DNA of 64,000 nucleotides, taken from positions 1 to 64,000 of the forward strand of contig JAJRQQ010000030.1 in the NCBI GenBank assembly GCA_024280155.1. The letters are read 5' to 3'. This document shows positions 36,527 to 45,859 of this stretch, one piece after another. The notes beneath the pieces were generated by a model. The model made no database searches, had not been told where the DNA came from, and saw nothing but the letters and a program-made list of their open reading frames with translations. The first letter of the stretch is position 1. Every line of letters starts with the position of its first letter. The stretch is from Bacteroidota bacterium (GTDB lineage: Bacteria; Bacteroidota; Bacteroidia; Flavobacteriales_D; Crocinitomicaceae). The position numbers were made by a program, and so were the translations under genes.

Positions 36527-39500
36527 TTTTCGAATAAGTTATACCATGGGCTGTTTGTGTTCTTACGTAAACGTCTGCGTGACCATCAATGACAACTATC
36601 CTACGCGTAATAAATGTATTCACCAAACCGTCGGAATCACTTCTAGTAAAAGACTCTTGAGAAACTCCTTCAGGATATTCTTCCCCTAAAGAATTAGCCG
36701 TTTTCACTCTTTCCATTGGCTTTTCTTCAATTTTATTCAAATCAGACTGAACATCATAATGTTTTTCATGTTCACCGAGATTTTTATTCTCATCGGACGC
36801 TTGTTGCGTTTTCTTCGTTAATGCTATTGCTTCATTGTTTTCCTGCGCCTTTTTAACCTCTTCATTTGTCTTTGTTTCGTGATCAGTATGTATTTTGTCT
36901 ATTTTCTTTTTCGCATCTAAGCGTTCGTCATAATCACCCTTATGCGCTTCAACATCATCTATATTAGCTTTTTTGTTCATCGCTTCGACATACTCTATTT
37001 TCTTTGCATGAGCTTCTTTGGCTTTTTCATCAACTTCCGAATTTTGTTTCACTTTCTCATTGATAATCTCTTTATTTGCTCTGTATTTGTCAACCTCTTC
37101 GATGTTTTCATTTTCATGTGCAATCGCTAATTCTTCTTGACTCTTTTTCAACACCTCATTATTGTCTTGTGCGTGTGCCGTTTGTTCACTAGCCGTTTTC
37201 TCAGATGCAATTTGAATATCGTCTAATTCACCTTGATTTCCACTTACCTTTTCTGCTCTTTCTTGGGAAGCTTGAGAATGTGCATCCTCTGCTTTTTTAT
37301 GAATATCATCTACTTCATTTGCTGCTTCAACTCGACGATCATATTGTTCTTTAAAACCATCATCAAATTTTGATTTTTTTTCTACAATATCAGCATTCGC
37401 CGCTAGATTTGAATCGTGTTCTTTCAATACTTTTTCTGTAGCGGCTTTTTCGTGATTACGGTTATAAGTCGTCATTATATCAGTATTTTCCTGATAAACT
37501 TCTTCTTTTTCGCCATAATCTAGAGCAGACTCTTTTGTGATGGTATTTAAAACGGTTTGGTCTGTCACATTCTCCCCATGTTCCATTGTTTTATTTTCAG
37601 TAACCTGTCGATCAACTTCCAATTTTGCTTTTCTCAATGCTGCATCCAAATCGTACTGGCTTAATTCTTTCTCTCCCGATTCTACAGAAATTCCGCGATA
37701 TACTTCATAAATATCATTTGAAGTTTTATAATGTTGCTCCGTTTTTTCAGTAGATGCTTCCTCTTCAGAAGTATGAATTAAATTCTGTTTTTCTTGAATC
37801 CTTATCTTCTTCAAAGATTTTCGTTCTTCTTCAGCTTGAGCAAGAATGAATGAGCCATCCATAATCGAATTATCAAAAGGGTCGCCCAAATCTTGTAAAT
37901 CATCCGATTCTTCTTGAACAGGATGAAGAATTGCATTAATTTCAGCCAAACGTCGTTTTGGATACGGGTCGTTTGAGCGAACAGAAACCGCTCGATTGTA
38001 ATACCCTATAGACTTATCATAATCTTCTAAATCAAAATATTTATCCGCTGCTTTTAATATTTTTTGATATTCTCTTTCTGCTTGCTGAAGACTCACTAAT
38101 TTTTCTTGACGAACACATTCTTCAATTTGCATTTTAACATACGTATTGCTCGGAAAAATACTTAGAGCATCTTCATATCTTCTTTTTGCAGAGAGGTAAT
38201 TCGCCACACCAAAAGACTCATCGGCCTCTCGAACAATGACATTAAATTCATTCATTTTCAATAAATCTTCAGCGCTCTTAGTATTTAAGTCGTTGAGAAT
38301 TTGATTAATTTCATCAATTCGGTTCTGGGCATCAACATCGTCTAGTTTCACATTCAATGCATTTGAGTACTGAGCCAATGCTTGTTTGTAAGATTCCTTA
38401 TCTGCTAAGTTAGCACCTTTGGTCATATATTCAAGATACAGCTTTTCTTTTTGATTTTCAGACTCCGATTCTGCTAGTTTTTTTCGCATTTCAGCAATCC
38501 TTTCATCAGGTTCTGTTGCAATTGGTTGAATAGCTTTTGCTTTCTCAAATTCATTAATCGCTGCTTGATAGTTATTTCGAGTAGCCAACACATTCCCTTT
38601 ATCCATCAAGGCAATGTATTTAATTTCTTTTTCTTTAATTAAAGAAATCAACTCAAGCATTTTCTTTGGTCGATCATCACCAGGTCGAAGTTTTTGAGCA
38701 CGCTCAAGTAATTCAATTGCACGATCGTATTCTGCAACGTCAATTTTCTTTTGAGCAACCGTTATTATTTTCTCATATTGAGAATTTTCGTCACTATCTT
38801 TTGCTTTTTCTAATCGTTCAGCTTCTGCCGATTTATCTGTAGGTTCTTTTTCATTTGGTTTAAAAGCGTGTGCTATATTATATTCCCGAATTGCTCCCAA
38901 ATAGTCTTTATGCGTCATTAAGTCATCCCCTCTTTCCATCGCTTGAGCATATTTTTCATTGATAGTAACCGCCTCTTTTTCTTTCTTCAGAATTTCCAAT
39001 AAATCTGCAGCACGATGTTTAGGAAAAGCTTCATCTGGTCTTAATGAAGAAGCTTGATTCAATAATTCAATCGCTCCTTTATAATCATGTGATATTTCTT
39101 TTTTACTTGCTTGATCTAATATAGACTGGTATTCACTTTCTTCATTCTGAGCATTAGCTTTAGCAGCAAGCAATTGATCAATTTCTATTATTTTCTGATT
39201 GATTGAATTATCCGCTTTGATTTCTAAAGCTCGATTCAGTTTATCTTTGGCTTCATTTAATTTCGCTTGAGTCACCAATAAGAAGCCTTGTTCTTTTAAA
39301 CTCTCAAACTTTGCATCTTGTTCTTCTTGGGAACGAAGTGCAGCAAGTTGTGTATTAATTTCATTTATTTTATCGCTTGCGATTTGATTATTTGGATCAA
39401 GAATAAGTACTTGCTCAAACTTCGTTTTAGCATCATCCCATTTTTGTTGAGATAATAAATTCTCACCTTCCGAGAGTTTCTGCTGAATATTGGCTTGTTT

Positions 39501-39752
39501 TTTTGCTTCAGCAGCTTCTTGTTCAGCTTGAGACTGCATTGCTGTTAATTTTTCTTCACTCAACAAAATTCTTTCTGAAGGATAAGACCGTGTGCCGTCA
39601 ACCAATAATGCTTCTTGGTACTTTTCAATTGCTTCTCCCCATTTTTCTTGCTTAAATAAATCATCAGCCTGAGTAATTGCAACATTGTATTTTTCTTCTT
39701 TTTCTTTAGCTAATCGCTCTGCTTCTTGTTGCGCTTGCTCTGCTTCAACCAA
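36456..39752 (-). CDS. giant TPR/coiled-coil protein, 3' part after an in-frame stop
   Basis: A 1098-residue open frame in the same register as the upstream part. The boundary is one TAA codon (39774-39776) after ...SFPS, followed at once by QISKIDALVEAEQAQQEAERL, the same unit seen in the 5' part. The nominal TTG start at 39752 is therefore probably not real. The first ~650 residues are about a dozen imperfect 45-70-residue TPR-like units (for example YKGAIELLNQASSLRPDEAFPKHRA, YLGAIREYNIAHAFKPNEKEP). Then comes a highly charged coiled-coil region rich in Lys/Glu/Ala (about 690-1010). The C-terminal ~80 residues (TFITRRIVVIDGHADVYVRTQ...YSKNGKPSLQSVWNKE) look like a conserved Bacteroidota tail. 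Function unknown. Confidence 0.8.
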   Translation of the reverse strand: MVEAEQAQQEAERLAKEKEEKYNVAITQADDLFKQEKWGEAIEKYQEALLVDGTRSYPSERILLSEEKLTAMQSQAEQEAAEAKKQANIQQKLSEGENLLSQQKWDDAKTKFEQVLILDPNNQIASDKINEINTQLAALRSQEEQDAKFESLKEQGFLLVTQAKLNEAKDKLNRALEIKADNSINQKIIEIDQLLAAKANAQNEESEYQSILDQASKKEISHDYKGAIELLNQASSLRPDEAFPKHRAADLLEILKKEKEAVTINEKYAQAMERGDDLMTHKDYLGAIREYNIAHAFKPNEKEPTDKSAEAERLEKAKDSDENSQYEKIITVAQKKIDVAEYDRAIELLERAQKLRPGDDRPKKMLELISLIKEKEIKYIALMDKGNVLATRNNYQAAINEFEKAKAIQPIATEPDERIAEMRKKLAESESENQKEKLYLEYMTKGANLADKESYKQALAQYSNALNVKLDDVDAQNRIDEINQILNDLNTKSAEDLLKMNEFNVIVREADESFGVANYLSAKRRYEDALSIFPSNTYVKMQIEECVRQEKLVSLQQAEREYQKILKAADKYFDLEDYDKSIGYYNRAVSVRSNDPYPKRRLAEINAILHPVQEESDDLQDLGDPFDNSIMDGSFILAQAEEERKSLKKIRIQEKQNLIHTSEEEASTEKTEQHYKTSNDIYEVYRGISVESGEKELSQYDLDAALRKAKLEVDRQVTENKTMEHGENVTDQTVLNTITKESALDYGEKEEVYQENTDIMTTYNRNHEKAATEKVLKEHDSNLAANADIVEKKSKFDDGFKEQYDRRVEAANEVDDIHKKAEDAHSQASQERAEKVSGNQGELDDIQIASEKTASEQTAHAQDNNEVLKKSQEELAIAHENENIEEVDKYRANKEIINEKVKQNSEVDEKAKEAHAKKIEYVEAMNKKANIDDVEAHKGDYDERLDAKKKIDKIHTDHETKTNEEVKKAQENNEAIALTKKTQQASDENKNLGEHEKHYDVQSDLNKIEEKPMERVKTANSLGEEYPEGVSQESFTRSDSDGLVNTFITRRIVVIDGHADVYVRTQTAHGITYSKNGKPSLQSVWNKETQGPHLERHF

Positions 39753-39773
39753 AGCATCAATTTTTGAAATTTG

Positions 39774-42119
39774 TTAAGAAGGAAAAGATTTGGAAGCATC
39801 TACTTGAATTGCTTCTTCATACTTTTTAATAGCAGCATCCCAATCTTTAGCATCGAACATCATATCTGCTTCAGCAACTAACGATTGATATTTTTCCTCC
39901 CGTTCTTTTTGAGCTAATTCTTCTTGTTGTTGCGCTAATTCTTCCTTAATTTTCTTTTCAATCAAAGATATTTGTTCCGTTGGGTAATTCTGTGATGCAT
40001 CAATTAATTTGGCCGCTTGATATTTTTCTTTTGCATTTTGCCAATCTTTCGAATTAAAAGCAGCATCAGCCAAAACTATAGCCTCATTATACTCCCCTTG
40101 TTTTGCTTTTTCTGCTTCTTCTTTTTGTTTCTCGGCAAGTTCTTCACTAATTTTCACATCAATTAGATTAATTCTATCTAAAGGATAAGGTTTTGTCAAG
40201 TCAACCTCACTTGCTTCTCTGTATTTCGATTTTGCATTCGTCCAATCTTTTGATTCAAAAAGAGCATCTGCTTCTGTAATCAAGGAATTGTATTGTTCGT
40301 TTTTTGCTGTTTCTGCTGCCGCTTTTTCTTTCTCTGCTAATTCTGCTGCAATTTTTACGTCAATTTCAGCAATTTTACCCGATGGATAGCTTTCATTCGG
40401 TAAAATAACTAAAGCTTCTTTGTATTTATTCTTTGCACCCTCCCAATTACTTTTTCCGAATGCTAAATCAGCTTCTTTAATTTTTGTAGAATAAGCGAGT
40501 TGTTTTGCTTTTTCTTCAGCTTCAGCGGCGGCGGCATTGGCTAACTCCTCAACTTTAGCTTGAGTCTCTGCAATTTTAGCATTAATCTCAGGAGTTTCTT
40601 TCACTCCTTTTGCTTCCTGATATTTAACTAAAGCTTTTTCATAATCATTTGCTTGCGCATATAAATCACCTTCTTTTACTAGAAGATTATATGACTCCTC
40701 TTTTTCAGCCAGAGCACCTTCTCTTGACAATTCTTCTTCAGCTATTTGGATTTTAGCTTTTGCCACAGCGTTATTTTCATCTAGAGAAATTACTTTTTCA
40801 TACGTATCTATGGAATTTCTCCATTCTTTATTCGTCATAAAGACATCCGCTTCTGCTAGCAGCTTTGTAATTTTTGCTAATTTCTCTGCCTCTGCATTGG
40901 CTTTTTCAATTGCAGTGTTGCAAATATCTATTCGACTCTTCGCATAGGTAGAAGAAGATTCAATAGCTAATGCTTCTTCATATTTCACTTTTGCTTGTAC
41001 AAAATCATCTTTCGAAAAGAGTTCATCTCCAGCAGATATAGCGTCATTGTATTTCTGTTTTAAAGCTTCTTGATCTGCAATAGCATTCATTAAACCTTCA
41101 ATCTCGGCTAATTTTTCTTTAGGGTATTGCTCGTTTGGACGAAGCTTAGAGGCTTCTAGGTACATATCCTTCGCAGCTCTCATACTGTTTTGCTTCATAA
41201 AAGAGTCACCTCTTTTAATTGCTTCGTCGTATTTCCTTTCTTTTGCCAAACGCTCACTCTCGTCCAACAATTTATCCACTTGATCTTGGGGATATTGTTC
41301 ATTTCTTAATTCTAATGCTTCCTCATACTTATCAACAGCCTTATCCAGTTGCCCTAAATCTCTTAAATTGTCAGCCGCATCAATTAAATTATAATATGCT
41401 TCATTTTCTTGTTTATCAGCTAATTCAGATTTCTGCTGAGCAAGAATCAAAGCATCTAATTCGTCAATTTTATCTACAGGATATTGTTCTGTTGGAATAT
41501 ACCCCAGTGCTTCTTCATATTTACTCAAGGCTTTCTCATATTCTTTTGAAGCAAAAAATTGATCTGCAGCTGTAATGGCTTTTTGGTAATTTATTTGAGC
41601 TTGTTTTTTATTTGCATCAGCATCAGAAAGTAATTTCAGAATACGTGTTTTCATCGCATTCATTGCTACAGCATCTAATCTTGGGTTCATCTGACGTGTA
41701 TTCCAATCAAAACTAGCAACTGCTTCTTTTTTTAAAAATGAAAAATCAACATTATCTCTTTCTTTAAATAAAGACATATCAAGCCTTTCTACAGGTTGAT
41801 AGGATTCTCCGGGAGGAATATCTTCTTCATTCATTCTGGAAAACTCAAAATAAACCATTTTAGAAACCATCCCACTTTTTGAGAAAACAATGGTAAAAGG
41901 CTTTAAATAATCAATTGAACATCTCAATGTATATTTTCCATTTGAAGCAGTAGTAGCACTGTATAAAGACGATCCATTCTGAATAATCTCAACTTTTACA
42001 CCTGCTTGTCTTTTTCCAACATCTGAATTCTCAACAACTCCTTTGAACAAAAACACTAAATCTTGAGACCAAGAATTCAGTCCAAAAGATAGCATTAAAA
42101 AAACGAAAATATACTTCAT
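39774..42119 (-). CDS. giant TPR/coiled-coil protein, 5' part
   Basis: About 781 residues from MKYIFVFLMLSFGLNSWSQ (42119). A longer in-frame start exists at 42149, but the later ATG sits directly at the signal peptide. An N-terminal carboxypeptidase-regulatory-like beta-sandwich (about 20-95) is followed by roughly a dozen TPR-like units of about 45-60 residues, with consensus A-x-Y-x-x-A-L-x-x-x-P-x-x-x-YP. The frame ends at TAA after DASKSFPS, where the unit pattern expects another codon before QISKI. Together with the 3' part the protein would be about 1890 residues, secreted or periplasmic. Neighbour apbE overlaps its end. It could be a scaffold for an envelope assembly; this is inference. 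Confidence 0.8.
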   Translation of the reverse strand: MKYIFVFLMLSFGLNSWSQDLVFLFKGVVENSDVGKRQAGVKVEIIQNGSSLYSATTASNGKYTLRCSIDYLKPFTIVFSKSGMVSKMVYFEFSRMNEEDIPPGESYQPVERLDMSLFKERDNVDFSFLKKEAVASFDWNTRQMNPRLDAVAMNAMKTRILKLLSDADANKKQAQINYQKAITAADQFFASKEYEKALSKYEEALGYIPTEQYPVDKIDELDALILAQQKSELADKQENEAYYNLIDAADNLRDLGQLDKAVDKYEEALELRNEQYPQDQVDKLLDESERLAKERKYDEAIKRGDSFMKQNSMRAAKDMYLEASKLRPNEQYPKEKLAEIEGLMNAIADQEALKQKYNDAISAGDELFSKDDFVQAKVKYEEALAIESSSTYAKSRIDICNTAIEKANAEAEKLAKITKLLAEADVFMTNKEWRNSIDTYEKVISLDENNAVAKAKIQIAEEELSREGALAEKEESYNLLVKEGDLYAQANDYEKALVKYQEAKGVKETPEINAKIAETQAKVEELANAAAAEAEEKAKQLAYSTKIKEADLAFGKSNWEGAKNKYKEALVILPNESYPSGKIAEIDVKIAAELAEKEKAAAETAKNEQYNSLITEADALFESKDWTNAKSKYREASEVDLTKPYPLDRINLIDVKISEELAEKQKEEAEKAKQGEYNEAIVLADAAFNSKDWQNAKEKYQAAKLIDASQNYPTEQISLIEKKIKEELAQQQEELAQKEREEKYQSLVAEADMMFDAKDWDAAIKKYEEAIQVDASKSFPS

Positions 42120-42222
42120 ATTATATAGTTTAAACTCACGTCTGTACAACTAGTTACAGAAAAGGTTTAGATTTGATTAATTATTTTATACAAATATGGT
42201 TAAAATTGTTGGAAAATAAGTT

Positions 42223-42959
42223 ATGGACAGCAGGTTAGAAATAGAAAAAATGAGTTATTGGGAAAGAAATGTGTTTTTTGACGACATTGATTACTTAATA
42301 ATTGGCGCTGGCATTGTTGGATATTCTACTGCAATACATCTAAGAAAGAGGTTCCCGAATTCAAAAATAGTAATTCTAGAACGAGGTAATTAGATATTAG
42401 CACACTTTTCGGTGTGAACGTCACTGCCGTCAACTCAACCTCTACAGGAGAAGTAGTTGCAATTACAAATATTGGAAAGATAAAAGCCGTCCAATGTTTT
42501 GTTTGCACCAATGGTTTATCTGAAACCATTCTTCAAAACGTAGATATCAAACCGGCAAGAGCACAGGTAATGATAACAAAACCAATAAAAGATCTAATTA
42601 TTAAAGGAACCTTTCATTACCAACAAGGATACTACTATTTTAGAAACATCGAAGATAGAATACTGATTGGTGGTGGTAGAAATTTAGATATTAGTGGAGA
42701 AACAACAACAATTTTTGAAAACACAGCGCTTATCACAAAAGAATTGCGTTCCATTTTAAAAAAACACATTCTTCCTTCTACTCCTTTCGAAATTGATTAC
42801 CAATGGTCGGGAATTATGGGGGTCGGAAAATCAAAAAAACCCATCATAAAAGAAATTTCATCCAATTTATATTGTGGTATTCGCCTCGGCGGAATGGGTG
42901 TCGCAATTGGAACACTTGTGGGGAAAAAACTAAGTGAATTAGCAAAAGAAAGCAACTAG
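42223..42959 (+). pseudogene. FAD-dependent (DAO-type) oxidoreductase, internally deleted
   Basis: The 5' fragment (42223-42393) encodes MDSRLEIEKMSYWERNVFFD then DYLIIGAGIVGYSTAIHL, with the GxGxxG FAD motif, and stops at TAG after VILERGN. The 3' fragment, in another frame (open from about 42390), carries LGV-type FAD and substrate-domain segments: NVTAVNSTSTGEVV, CFVCTNGL, KPARAQVMITKPI, GTFHYQQGYYYFRNI, GGGRNLDISGETTT, WSGIMGVG and CGIRLGGMGVAIGTLVG. An ordinary DAO-family protein has about 150 further residues between them. A central deletion of several hundred bases thus joins two mismatched frames, and the gene cannot encode a working oxidase. Confidence 0.8.
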
Positions 42960-43014
42960 TCAATAAAACTTTTGATTATTTCATTAATTCATTTCCTTCC
43001 TAATACAATAGTTT

Positions 43015-43022
43015 TAATTTTG
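43015..43022 (+). promoter_or_regulatory. -7 box of gcvT
   Basis: TAATTTTG matches TAnnTTTG and lies 24 bp upstream of the gcvT ATG, downstream of the deleted oxidoreductase. No -33 TTG is seen at the usual distance. Confidence 0.45.
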
Positions 43023-43046
43023 TAAAACATTTAAACTTTTTAAACT

Positions 43047-44135
43047 ATGAAAAATACGGCACTAAACGATATTCATGTCTCTCTTGGAGCGAAAATGGTT
43101 CCTTTTGCAGGATATAATATGCCTGTTCAATATGAAGGCATAAAAGTTGAACATCAAACCGTACGTGAAGCAGTCGGTGTTTTTGACGTTTCTCACATGG
43201 GTGAATTTTTAATCTCAGGCCCGAATGCATTGGATTTAATTCAAAAAATATCTTCAAATGACGCTTCAACACTAACAGTCGGTCGTGCTCAATACAGTTG
43301 TATGCCTAATGGAAAAGGTGGAATTGTTGATGATTTAATCATCTATAAAATAAAAGATGAACAATATTTATTGGTCGTAAATGCCTCTAATATTGAACAA
43401 GATTGGAACTGGATTTCTTCTCACAACTCTTTCGGCGCTGAAATGAAAAATCTTTCAGAAGATTACTCTTTATTGGCTATCCAAGGACCAAAGGCAGTTG
43501 AGGCAATGCAATCTTTAACTTCAATTGATTTATCAGAAATAAAATATTACCATTTTGAAGTGGCTGATTTCGCAGGCATTGAGCATGTAATAATCTCTGC
43601 GACAGGATATACGGGCAGTGGTGGATTTGAAATTTATTGTAAGAATAATGAAGTTGAACAAATCTGGAACAAAGTATTTGAAGCTGGGGAATCATTTGGA
43701 ATAAAACCAATTGGCCTTGCTGCAAGAGATACGCTCCGTTTAGAAATGGGATTCTGTTTATACGGTAATGACATCAGTGATACAACATCACCTTTAGAGG
43801 CTGGTTTAGGTTGGATTACCAAATTAAACAAAGAAGATGATTTTATTGATAAAGATTTTTTAACAAAACAAAAAGCAGAAGGAGTAACTCGAAAATTAGT
43901 TGCTTTCGAACTGATTGACCGTGGAATTCCTCGTCATGAGTATAAAATCATTGATAAAGATGGAAATGACATCGGAATTGTAACTTCTGGAACAATGGCG
44001 CCTTCAGTTGGTAAAGCAATTGGTCTTGGATACGTTACTAAATCACACTCGACTGTCGATTCTGAAATTTTCATCGAAATCAGAAACAAAGGAATTAAAG
44101 CGACGGTTGTTAAATTACCTTTCTTTAAAAAATAA
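43047..44135 (+). CDS. gcvT: glycine cleavage system aminomethyltransferase (T protein)
   Basis: A 362-residue folate-dependent aminomethyltransferase that releases ammonia and transfers the methylene group to tetrahydrofolate. Family motifs: [13 protein letters not shown] (about 13-25), [47 protein letters not shown] with the conserved Asp/Glu/Asn of the THF site, and the C-terminal beta-barrel ([24 protein letters not shown]). The other glycine cleavage genes are not nearby. It has its own -7 box and a terminator, so it is probably monocistronic. Confidence 0.96.
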   Translation: MKNTALNDIHVSLGAKMVPFAGYNMPVQYEGIKVEHQTVREAVGVFDVSHMGEFLISGPNALDLIQKISSNDASTLTVGRAQYSCMPNGKGGIVDDLIIYKIKDEQYLLVVNASNIEQDWNWISSHNSFGAEMKNLSEDYSLLAIQGPKAVEAMQSLTSIDLSEIKYYHFEVADFAGIEHVIISATGYTGSGGFEIYCKNNEVEQIWNKVFEAGESFGIKPIGLAARDTLRLEMGFCLYGNDISDTTSPLEAGLGWITKLNKEDDFIDKDFLTKQKAEGVTRKLVAFELIDRGIPRHEYKIIDKDGNDIGIVTSGTMAPSVGKAIGLGYVTKSHSTVDSEIFIEIRNKGIKATVVKLPFFKK

Positions 44136-44153
44136 ATAAATTGAAATTGAATG

Positions 44154-44184
44154 AAAACGCTCAACAATAGTTGGGCGTTTTTTT
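44154..44184 (+). terminator. intrinsic terminator after gcvT
   Basis: A 12-bp stem with one wobble (44154-44165 with 44170-44181) and a 4-nt loop, followed by a run of seven T. Confidence 0.85.
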
Positions 44185-44275
44185 CGTTTAAAGCTATTAA
44201 CAATTGTTCATAACCTATATGGACATCTTTTTAATTAAACTTTCATAAAAAAATAGTATCAAAAAGATGATTATG

Positions 44276-44283
44276 TATCTTTG
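44276..44283 (+). promoter_or_regulatory. -7 box abutting the dnaB start
   Basis: TATCTTTG ends only 4 bp before the dnaB ATG at 44288. With the usual 5-8 bp to the transcription start, the message would begin at or within the first codon, which suggests a leaderless mRNA or a start further in (Met18, 44339). Confidence 0.5.
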
Positions 44284-44287
44284 AAGT

Positions 44288-45763
44288 ATGGAAAACAAAT
44301 CCGAGAATAAAAGAGTCGCCGTAAATCGTACGAAAAAGATGACGAGTTTAGGCAATGAGATGGGACGTATCCCACCACAAGCTGTTGATATTGAGAAAGC
44401 AGTTTTAGGTGCGTTAATGCTTGAAAAAAATGCTGTAAATGATACCATTGATATTCTCAAAGAAGAAAGTTTTTACGACCCAAAGCATCAATATATTTTT
44501 GCCGCAATTCGTGATTTATTTGGAAAATCAAAACCGATTGACCTTATCACGGTAACTGACAATCTTTCTCGATCTGGAGAGCTTTCTGCTGCTGGTGGTG
44601 CATCATATATCTCTCAATTAACTTCTCGGATTGGATCCACAGCTCATATCGAGTATCATGCTCGAATTATATCAGAAATGCATATTAAGCGAGAGCTAAT
44701 TCGAATGAGTAATGACATTCTTAAGAGTGCCTACGATGAAACAAATGATGTTTTCGATGTCCTTAATCAAGCGGAAGGAGATCTATTTAAAATTGCAGAA
44801 AATAACATGAGTAAAGGTGTTGATGAAATGCAACACGTTATAAAAGATGCCGTTGAAGAAATTGAAAAAGCAAGACCAAATTCTGATGGAATTTCAGGCG
44901 TCCCTACTGGTTTTTATGCCCTTGACAAGGTAACTGCAGGTTGGCAAAAATCAGATATGATTGTTATTGCCGCTCGACCTGCAATGGGGAAAACAGCATT
45001 TGTTCTTTCTATGGCTAGAAATATTGCTGTCGACCACAATCAAGGTGTTGCTATTTTCTCACTGGAAATGTCATCTGTTCAATTGGTAAAACGTTTGATT
45101 TCTTCTGAAACAAGAATTCCTGCTGAAAAACTTCGGAAGGGAGATTTGAGAGATGATGAATTTCAACAGTTACACACCCGAATTAAGAAACTTTCTACTG
45201 CGCCTATTTATATTGACGATACACCTGGCATAAGTATTTTTGACTTAAGAGCAAAATGCAGACGTTTGAAACAACAATTTGACATCCAAATTGTCATCAT
45301 TGATTATTTACAGCTGATGTCTGCTGGCACAAGTAAAAACGGAAATCGGGAGCAAGAAATTTCGTCCATTTCACGGTCAATTAAAGAAATTGCCAAAGAA
45401 TTAAACATTCCAATGGTTGCCCTTTCTCAATTGAGTCGTTCTGTAGAACAACGTGGTGGAGATAAAAGGCCTATACTCTCTGATTTACGTGAGTCGGGTG
45501 CAATCGAGCAGGATGCTGATATTGTTTCATTCATCTATCGACCAGAATACTACAACATCAATCAAGATGATGACGGGAACTCAAACATTGGAGTTGGGGA
45601 AATTATAATTGCCAAGCATAGAAATGGGGCTCTAGAAAATGTTCGCTTGCGTTTCATAAAAGAGTTTGCACGATTTGATAACATCGACAGTGATGGTGAA
45701 GAAACAAACTTTGAACAAGATGGTCTAGTTGCAAACAGTACTTTTGACAACAAAAAACCTTAA
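44288..45763 (+). CDS. dnaB: replicative DNA helicase DnaB, tail frameshifted
   Basis: A 491-residue hexameric helicase. The N-terminal primase-interacting domain has GRIPPQAVDIEKAVLGALMLEKNA. The RecA-like core has Walker A AARPAMGKTAFVLSMA (about 231-246), Walker B VIIDYLQLM (about 336-344), and LSQLSRSVEQRGGDKRPILSDLRESGAIEQDAD. The frame stops at ...FDNKKP. One more A in the A6 run 45752-45757 would continue it as KKTLTISSKMNSFTDNS and on to ...GDLPF with stop at 45846, which is a typical DnaB acidic tail in this phylum. So the real stop is probably 45846. No neighbouring replication genes are present. Confidence 0.95.
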   Translation: MENKSENKRVAVNRTKKMTSLGNEMGRIPPQAVDIEKAVLGALMLEKNAVNDTIDILKEESFYDPKHQYIFAAIRDLFGKSKPIDLITVTDNLSRSGELSAAGGASYISQLTSRIGSTAHIEYHARIISEMHIKRELIRMSNDILKSAYDETNDVFDVLNQAEGDLFKIAENNMSKGVDEMQHVIKDAVEEIEKARPNSDGISGVPTGFYALDKVTAGWQKSDMIVIAARPAMGKTAFVLSMARNIAVDHNQGVAIFSLEMSSVQLVKRLISSETRIPAEKLRKGDLRDDEFQQLHTRIKKLSTAPIYIDDTPGISIFDLRAKCRRLKQQFDIQIVIIDYLQLMSAGTSKNGNREQEISSISRSIKEIAKELNIPMVALSQLSRSVEQRGGDKRPILSDLRESGAIEQDADIVSFIYRPEYYNINQDDDGNSNIGVGEIIIAKHRNGALENVRLRFIKEFARFDNIDSDGEETNFEQDGLVANSTFDNKKP

Positions 45764-45859
45764 CAATTTCTAGTAAGATGAATTCATTCACTGATAACTC
45801 TACAGAAGACACTAATTTCCACCCAGAAGGAGATCTTCCATTCTAGATTTTTTTTATTT

